From contig NZ_JAKKDU010000001.1 of the NCBI RefSeq assembly GCF_021728535.1, positions 234,298 through 298,297 on the forward strand: a stretch of DNA of 64,000 nucleotides. The letters run 5' to 3'. The notes beneath the pieces were generated by a model. The model worked only from the letters and a program-made list of their open reading frames with translations. It was not told the origin of the DNA and made no database searches. Shown here in pieces: positions 59,194 through 64,000 of the stretch. Within the stretch, counting starts at the first letter, position 1. Each line of letters begins with the position of its first letter. Origin of the DNA: Wocania arenilitoris. Lineage in GTDB: Bacteria > Bacteroidota > Bacteroidia > Flavobacteriales > Flavobacteriaceae. A program made the translations under genes and the position numbers.

Positions 59194-60447
59194 ATGAATA
59201 AATACATTTGCATTATACTTTTCTTATACGGTTTTACTGCTTTTACCCAGCAACCCATTTTTAAAGGTGATCCGGATAAAGCATTCGAGACCGCTCGCGA
59301 ATTAGCATTTAACAAACAACGAAAAGAGGCACAGGACACCTTGCGTCTTATTTTAACAAAATATCCTAATTACCATGACATCCGTTCATTTTTGGCAAGC
59401 ACCTATTCCTGGGATGGTGATTATAAATCTGCCAAAAAGGAATTTGTCTATGTACTTAAACAAAACCCAAAAAGATTGGATACTTGGGAAGCAGCCATTA
59501 AAAACGAATTGTATAGCGAAGCCCCAAAAAGCGCTCTAAACATGGCCAATAGTGCCCTTAGCCATTTTCCTAACAATCCAGAAATCCTATACTTAAAAGC
59601 CAGTGCCGAAGACCAATTAAACCATAAGGAAGATGCATTAAAAACCATAGAAAACCTACTGAAAGAACATCCAGACCACAATAAAGCGAAAACCTATAAG
59701 TTAGGTTTAATTGAAAGTATAAGTTTTAATACCATTGGATTAAAATCGTCTGTCGATTTATATTCTGAAGTGTTCGACCCAATGCAGTACTATTTGGTTA
59801 ATTATGCACGGCAAACCAAATATGGCAGTATTCATTTAAAAGCAAACTTAAGCAATCGTTTTGCCTCAACAGGAGCACAGTTTGAGGTAGATTTATACCC
59901 AAGACTAGCCAAAGGTCTCTATGGCTATGCCAATTTTGGTGTTTCAAACTCCTTTTTATATCCAGAAATAAGGTATGGTGCCGAGTTACACAAATCTTTT
60001 CCCAAAAGCATTGAAGGTTCATTGGGGTTTAGGGCCTTGAAATACCAAAATACCACAACCATTTATACAGGTTCAATTGGTTGGTACACCGGTAATGACT
60101 ACTGGTCTTTTCGTGCCTATGTAACACCTGGAAATCCAAAAGCAAGTAAATCGGGAACCTTAAGCTATAGAAAATACAGGAATAATGCCAACAATTATTT
60201 AAATATTGAAGTAGGCATTGGCTTTTCCCCAGAAATCAATCGATTTATATTTGAAGGAAACAATGAAAACACAATCATCAATCTAAAATCACAAAAATTA
60301 AATTTGGGATATTTTTTCTCTTCAAAAAACAATATGCATATTTGGGGTATACAAACTGGTGTATCCCATCAAGAAATTAGTTTCGATCCTGGTAATTATT
60401 TTTTGGTATACTCCTTTGGACTATCTTGGGACTTAAAATTTATGTAA
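59194..60447 (+). CDS. YaiO-type outer-membrane barrel with TPRs
   Basis: About 417 residues. Signal peptide ends AFTQ. Residues ~25-150 are TPR repeats (AKKEFVYVLKQNPKRLDTWE, NPEILYLKASAEDQLNHKED). The rest is a beta-barrel (YLVNYARQTKYGSIHLKANL ... YSFGLSWDLKFM) matching the YaiO family; the E. coli yaiO gene is near a glycosyltransferase gene (yaiP) as here. It probably forms the exit pore for the polymer. The usual final aromatic is followed by an extra Met, and its last 15 bases overlap the truncated gene on the other strand. The start is ATG 59194 after an in-frame TTG at 59188. Confidence 0.85.
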   Translation: MNKYICIILFLYGFTAFTQQPIFKGDPDKAFETARELAFNKQRKEAQDTLRLILTKYPNYHDIRSFLASTYSWDGDYKSAKKEFVYVLKQNPKRLDTWEAAIKNELYSEAPKSALNMANSALSHFPNNPEILYLKASAEDQLNHKEDALKTIENLLKEHPDHNKAKTYKLGLIESISFNTIGLKSSVDLYSEVFDPMQYYLVNYARQTKYGSIHLKANLSNRFASTGAQFEVDLYPRLAKGLYGYANFGVSNSFLYPEIRYGAELHKSFPKSIEGSLGFRALKYQNTTTIYTGSIGWYTGNDYWSFRAYVTPGNPKASKSGTLSYRKYRNNANNYLNIEVGIGFSPEINRFIFEGNNENTIINLKSQKLNLGYFFSSKNNMHIWGIQTGVSHQEISFDPGNYFLVYSFGLSWDLKFM

Positions 60448-60744
60448 ATCATCTGATGTAATTATTTCTGGAGGCGAAACAAACTTTGGAGCTTTTACTC
60501 TACCTCTTGGAATATATTTTAAAGGAAATAAAATCGTGCGCCAAAAATTAAATTCTCGCTTATAATCTTTCGGGTTAGATTTTGCAGTCCACTCGCTAAC
60601 AGCGTTAAAAACTTTTAAAGAATGATCTAACTGCCAACCAATGTCAGATTTTGTAACCTCAGGATTTGTTTTATCCTTTAAAGGAATATTTTCCTCTATT
60701 TCTGCTAATAACTGATATAAAGCTTTGATTCTTTTAATTGACAT
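60433..60744 (-). CDS. DUF1569-like protein, probably truncated at its C-terminus
   Basis: 103 residues: IGWQLDHSLKVFNAVSEWTA and PRGRVKAPKFVSPPEIITSDDL match the first two thirds of DUF1569 (DinB-like) proteins, whose usual length is around 150. The expected C-terminal metal-binding helix with HxxxH is absent; the frame ends abruptly with DDLHKF at the 3' end of the yaiO-type gene. This looks like a gene cut by the arrival of the neighbouring cluster. It may be a non-functional remnant. Confidence 0.65.
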   Translation of the reverse strand: MSIKRIKALYQLLAEIEENIPLKDKTNPEVTKSDIGWQLDHSLKVFNAVSEWTAKSNPKDYKREFNFWRTILFPLKYIPRGRVKAPKFVSPPEIITSDDLHKF

Positions 60745-60837
60745 TGTTGAAATTTAGTTTAAAAAGATATAAATTAAATTCTTAACTTAGGCTATTCCAT
60801 TTTATAATGGTGCATTGTTTACTTAAAATTATAGCTT

Positions 60838-61098
60838 ATGGTAGCTTTTAGATCAGAAATTAGAAACTCTCCAACACAACAAACCATTAAAGTTTTTTTG
60901 AGTGATGAATCTTTAGATAATGATATAAAGCATTATTTAGAAAACTTTAATGAGATTGAACTTGTTGAAATACGTAAAAGTGTTGAACGCAACCGTGTTT
61001 CTGAAAATATTACGATTTTTAGAAAAGATGGTGTCGATATTAATTCATTGCAAGTAAAAATTGACGAAAGTTTGAATCAGTATTTTGATGGCAAATAG
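60838..61098 (+). CDS. Small conserved-looking protein, unknown function
   Basis: 86 residues (FRSEIRNSPTQQTIKVFLSD, HYLENFNEIELVEIRKSVER, ENITIFRKDGVDINSLQVKI). Alternating strands and helices suggest one compact alpha/beta domain. There is no signal peptide, membrane segment or catalytic motif. No family is recognised. It stands alone between the truncated gene and the convergent dehydrogenase gene. Confidence 0.6.
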   Translation: MVAFRSEIRNSPTQQTIKVFLSDESLDNDIKHYLENFNEIELVEIRKSVERNRVSENITIFRKDGVDINSLQVKIDESLNQYFDGK

Positions 61099-61125
61099 GT
61101 TTTACTAACAATTGAATGTAACTTA

Positions 61126-63774
61126 TTATTTTTTCTGATTAGCTAAATAAGTAATTAATGAGGCAAATTCTTCAAAAGAAAGTGCATTAGCTAATCCTGC
61201 AGGCATCATTGATGTTTCTAAATCTTCTCTACTTATAATATCGCTTGTTTTTATTGTAAATTCTATTCCAGCTATATTGCGCATCACAACTTTTTCTGAA
61301 GTTTCAGAAGTAATAAACCCTACATAACTTTCATCGTTTTTAGCTTCTATTAGTATAGTTGCAAAGCCTTGTGAGATAGATGCGTTAGGTTTTAAAATAG
61401 ATTCAGCAATTTGATCCCGATTCATGATTGAACCAATTTGCCCCATATAAGGTCCTTTTAAAGCTTCTCCTTTTTTAATACTATGACAAGCTACACACCC
61501 TTGATTAGTAAATAATTTTTCTCCTTTTTCTGGATCACCTTTTATTTTAGAAATAGCAATCATTACATCTTCAATTGATGTTTTACCTATTTGACCTTTT
61601 TGGTTCTTTATTTTTTCAAGGTCGATTTTCTTTTCCTCTTTAACTATTATTTCTTCTTCGCCGCCAAAAGCCACAATTCCCATGCGATGCTTATCGTTTA
61701 AATTAGCAAAGAATTCTTTTTCATCAGCGTTAGATTTTTTCCAAACATTGGTTAAAAAAGTTTTGATTTTAGGCGAAGATTCCCAAGTAATTCCTTTGTA
61801 ATATGGTCCGTGTGTGTCTGGTCGGGTACTCCACCACCAAGAGCCATCATATGGTGCTTCTTGTTTGTATAGTCTAGATAAAGTTGTTAAAATTTCTTTT
61901 TTAAAAGCGGTGTTACTAGATAAATTGTAAGCTTCAATCAAGCCGTCAATAGCTTTATCGTTATGGATATATTTTAATGCCCAAAGCGCTAAAGTGGATT
62001 CTTCATTTTTAATAGCTTTAATACATGCGTTCACTGCATTCATGCTTACTAACGCTTTTACAGCTAAATGCGCAGGAATAATAGGTGAGTTTGGTGTTGC
62101 ATGTGGTCCTTCTGTTCCTTTTTCTGGTGCCTTAGCATTTGCAGGAACAGGAATTTGTAATAAAGCATTTGCAGCTTCTACTTTTTTTAGTCGTCCTAAA
62201 CCTATAATTGCTGCAGCCTTGACTCTTTCAGAGGGGTCGTTTAATGCTTCTGTAAAAAGTTCTAATGGTACAATATCTAATTGTGATTTTCGATCGGTTA
62301 AGGCCTTTAGTGTAAACTCTTTTACTGTTTTGTCATTGCTTAATTGAACTAAATTATAAACTGTACCTTTATGATTAATTTGAGCATAAGCAAAAATTGC
62401 AGCGACTCTAGTTTCTAAAGAAAGGTTTTTGTCTGAGGCCATTTTCCAAACAGCTTTTGATGCTTTTCTTGGAGATTTAGTTATTAATTCTTGTTGGGCA
62501 GTTAAACGAATTTTAGCCGACTTTTCTTTAAGTAATTCAGCTAATTCAGTTATAGATAGCTTGGTAACATCAGGAAATACTTTGTGTTTCCAGTTTTTAG
62601 GTATAGCTCTTGCTACAAAACCTTTATCGGGATTTCCAGAATATCCTGCACCATCCCAAGCACTCATAAATAATTGTCCGGAGGCATCAACATCTAAATC
62701 TGTTATTTGAGCTAGTTTTATAAAATCTTCTTCGGTTTGCTTAAAACTTGCACCATCTGGTGTAACCCTATGAATAAATAATTTGCTTCTTCCCCAATCT
62801 GCCATCATGGGAACTTGGTTGTATTTTTCAGGCCATTGTTCATTATCCATAAATAATGCGCCAGTTCCAGATCCTCCGCCAACATCTACTAGGGCAGGAA
62901 TAATTTCATTTGTAAAGTTTTTAAATAAAACGGGATAGCCATATTCACCAGTTTGGATATGGTGTGCAAAACGAATATTCCAACCACCACCATCATTGGT
63001 GTTACCTCTTGTATAAATGTTCATAAATGGATCGATAGCTACATCATAAATATTTCTAAGGCCATGTGTGTAAATTTCCATTTCAGTCCCGTCTGGTCTT
63101 ACACGAACACCACCACCACCAAGCATGGTTAGTTTCGTTCCTTCTCTATCAGTAGCATTGTGGAATCCAAAATCACCAACGGCTATATAAATCCATCCAT
63201 CAATACCCATGCGAATACCATTAGTTGCATGATCGGTTCCTCTTTTAACAATATAAGTAGGCGAGCAAATATTTTGAATAATTGGTTTTGAAGGACCATC
63301 TGCAACATCATCATGGTTTTTATCTTCAAAAACGACTAAGTCCATACCGGTTGCAATACCAGTTTCTTTTGAAAAGGTGGTGTGAAGAACAAAAACTTGA
63401 TCACCTAATGAAATAATTCCACGAGGATTATCAACTTTAGCAAATTCAGAAAATAAATCTGCTTTTCCATCATTATTACTATCAATAAGTTTAATGATGC
63501 TTCCTTTATTAGGTTCTTTACCAAGTGAACCCATCATGTCTACACCAACATAAACTTCCCCATTAGCCGCTACCGCTAGACAAGCTGGACTAGGCACTAT
63601 GTCTGGACCTGCAAAAGGTGTAATGTCAATTTCTGCAGGGTTTTCATTCTCTTCTATTTTTATATTGATAGGTTTGTCTTCAATTGGAATGGCTTTGCTC
63701 TTTTCAGAATTGCAATTTTGAAGCGCAACGGCACAAACCATTAAAACAAAAAATTTAGAAATATAGCTCATCAT
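61126..63774 (-). CDS. Sugar-dehydrogenase-like propeller lipoprotein with HEAT repeats and cytochrome c
   Basis: 882 residues. Signal peptide with lipobox LQNC (Cys21). Residues ~45-390 form a soluble-glucose-dehydrogenase-type beta-propeller (ISLGDQVFVLHTTF, GIRMGIDGWIYIAVGDFGFH, DVAIDPFMNIYTRGNTNDGG). HEAT repeats follow (~410-640). A cytochrome c domain has CVACH at about 758-762 with a later Met (SMMPAGL). The order propeller-HEAT-haem is that of the planctomycete and Bacteroidetes 'membrane-bound dehydrogenase' group, thought to oxidise sugars or alcohols and pass electrons to haem. The substrate is unknown. Confidence 0.83.
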   Translation of the reverse strand: MMSYISKFFVLMVCAVALQNCNSEKSKAIPIEDKPINIKIEENENPAEIDITPFAGPDIVPSPACLAVAANGEVYVGVDMMGSLGKEPNKGSIIKLIDSNNDGKADLFSEFAKVDNPRGIISLGDQVFVLHTTFSKETGIATGMDLVVFEDKNHDDVADGPSKPIIQNICSPTYIVKRGTDHATNGIRMGIDGWIYIAVGDFGFHNATDREGTKLTMLGGGGVRVRPDGTEMEIYTHGLRNIYDVAIDPFMNIYTRGNTNDGGGWNIRFAHHIQTGEYGYPVLFKNFTNEIIPALVDVGGGSGTGALFMDNEQWPEKYNQVPMMADWGRSKLFIHRVTPDGASFKQTEEDFIKLAQITDLDVDASGQLFMSAWDGAGYSGNPDKGFVARAIPKNWKHKVFPDVTKLSITELAELLKEKSAKIRLTAQQELITKSPRKASKAVWKMASDKNLSLETRVAAIFAYAQINHKGTVYNLVQLSNDKTVKEFTLKALTDRKSQLDIVPLELFTEALNDPSERVKAAAIIGLGRLKKVEAANALLQIPVPANAKAPEKGTEGPHATPNSPIIPAHLAVKALVSMNAVNACIKAIKNEESTLALWALKYIHNDKAIDGLIEAYNLSSNTAFKKEILTTLSRLYKQEAPYDGSWWWSTRPDTHGPYYKGITWESSPKIKTFLTNVWKKSNADEKEFFANLNDKHRMGIVAFGGEEEIIVKEEKKIDLEKIKNQKGQIGKTSIEDVMIAISKIKGDPEKGEKLFTNQGCVACHSIKKGEALKGPYMGQIGSIMNRDQIAESILKPNASISQGFATILIEAKNDESYVGFITSETSEKVVMRNIAGIEFTIKTSDIISREDLETSMMPAGLANALSFEEFASLITYLANQKK

Positions 63775-63870
63775 TAAAATTTTTATAGAATAGGAAATAT
63801 TGATGCTATAAATGTTTAATATTTCTCATTGAAAATTTATGAACAATTATTTAAACTATTGAATAAAAAA

Positions 63871-64000
63871 AGAGGCTGTCTGAAAAGGCAGTCTTTTTTT
63901 TGCAAATTTTCTAGTAAATTCTTAACTTAAAGGATGAGCAGAAAAGTCATTTTTAAGACCTACAACCAAGATCAGTTAAGTCTTTTACCACCCAGTTATG
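63871..64000 (+). mobile_element. Left end of an IS1182-type element, cut by the window edge
   Basis: GAGGCTGTCTGAAAAGGCAG begins the element. GGCTGTCT (63874-63881) and AGGCAGTC (63886-63893) pair around GAAA and are followed by eight Ts, a terminator-like end. A related end, GCTGTCTGAAAAG, precedes the IS1182-type remnant at 34.0 kb. Confidence 0.65.
63934..64000 (+). CDS. Transposase N-terminus, IS1182-type, incomplete
   Basis: ATG at 63934 is followed by SRKVIFKTYNQDQLSLLPPS, the usual beginning of Bacteroidetes IS1182-type transposases. The frame is open to the last base, so the gene continues outside the window. It appears intact so far, unlike the copy at 34 kb. Confidence 0.7.
   Translation, partial: MSRKVIFKTYNQDQLSLLPPSY

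Overview
The window is AT-rich chromosomal DNA from a member of the Flavobacteriaceae (Bacteroidota). Several features point there. The gliding genes gldE and gldD sit directly downstream of mutY and ssb. There is a type IX secretion sorting domain, a TonB-dependent receptor paired with a DUF5689 lipoprotein, a Bacteroidetes-style SUF operon ending in DUF2480 and DUF3078 genes, and repeated promoter cores of the Bacteroidetes form TAnnTTTG. No rRNA, tRNA or CRISPR array was recognised.

Region by region. 1-5.7 kb: the 3' part of a TonB receptor, its DUF5689 lipoprotein partner, a small membrane protein and a convergent endonuclease/exonuclease/phosphatase-family gene. 5.7-11 kb: hflX, an ACT-type protein divergent from an aspartokinase, and aminopeptidase P. 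11-20 kb: a secreted zinc metalloprotease with a type IX sorting tail, the sdhCAB operon, and a 1140-residue outer-membrane protein. 20-25 kb: exodeoxyribonuclease III, an OmpA-type lipoprotein, a Tas-like aldo/keto reductase, and a TIMP-like secreted protein inside a cassette-like unit. 25-33 kb: RNase G, a 30-residue basic protein missed by ordinary ORF calling, HU, mutY, ssb, gldE, gldD, a heavy-metal-associated protein and an EamA transporter. 33-37.5 kb: rplU-rpmA, two decayed transposase fragments, an alpha/beta hydrolase, a tandem pair of small zinc-ribbon-like proteins and thiL. 37.7-42.3 kb: four co-directional lipoprotein genes ending in an MbnP/MbnH-like pair. 42.3-52.2 kb: the SUF iron-sulfur assembly operon. 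52.4-60.7 kb: an IS630-type pseudogene, then a tight cluster (response regulator, HEAT-repeat membrane protein, processive glycosyltransferase, LtaS-like sulfatase-fold enzyme with TPRs, YaiO-type outer-membrane barrel) that runs into a truncated gene. 60.8-64 kb: a large sugar-dehydrogenase/HEAT/cytochrome c lipoprotein and the start of an IS1182-type element.

How the genes work together. SufABCDSE plus the SufT-like protein form an Fe-S assembly pathway; its products would serve SdhB and MutY in the same window. GldE, GldD and the secreted protease fit a gliding cell with type IX secretion. The 53.8-60.4 kb cluster looks like a synthase-dependent surface polysaccharide system with a polymer-modifying enzyme and an outer-membrane exit barrel. 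It is the best candidate here for an undescribed system.

Three sequence patterns recur and are not explained by the genes. Three or four genes have the promoter core placed so close to the ATG that the mRNA should be leaderless. Inverted arrays of a roughly 7-bp unit sit between operon genes. Several dispersed palindromic repeats occur in intergenic DNA. All family assignments are from reading the translated sequence; no database search was run.
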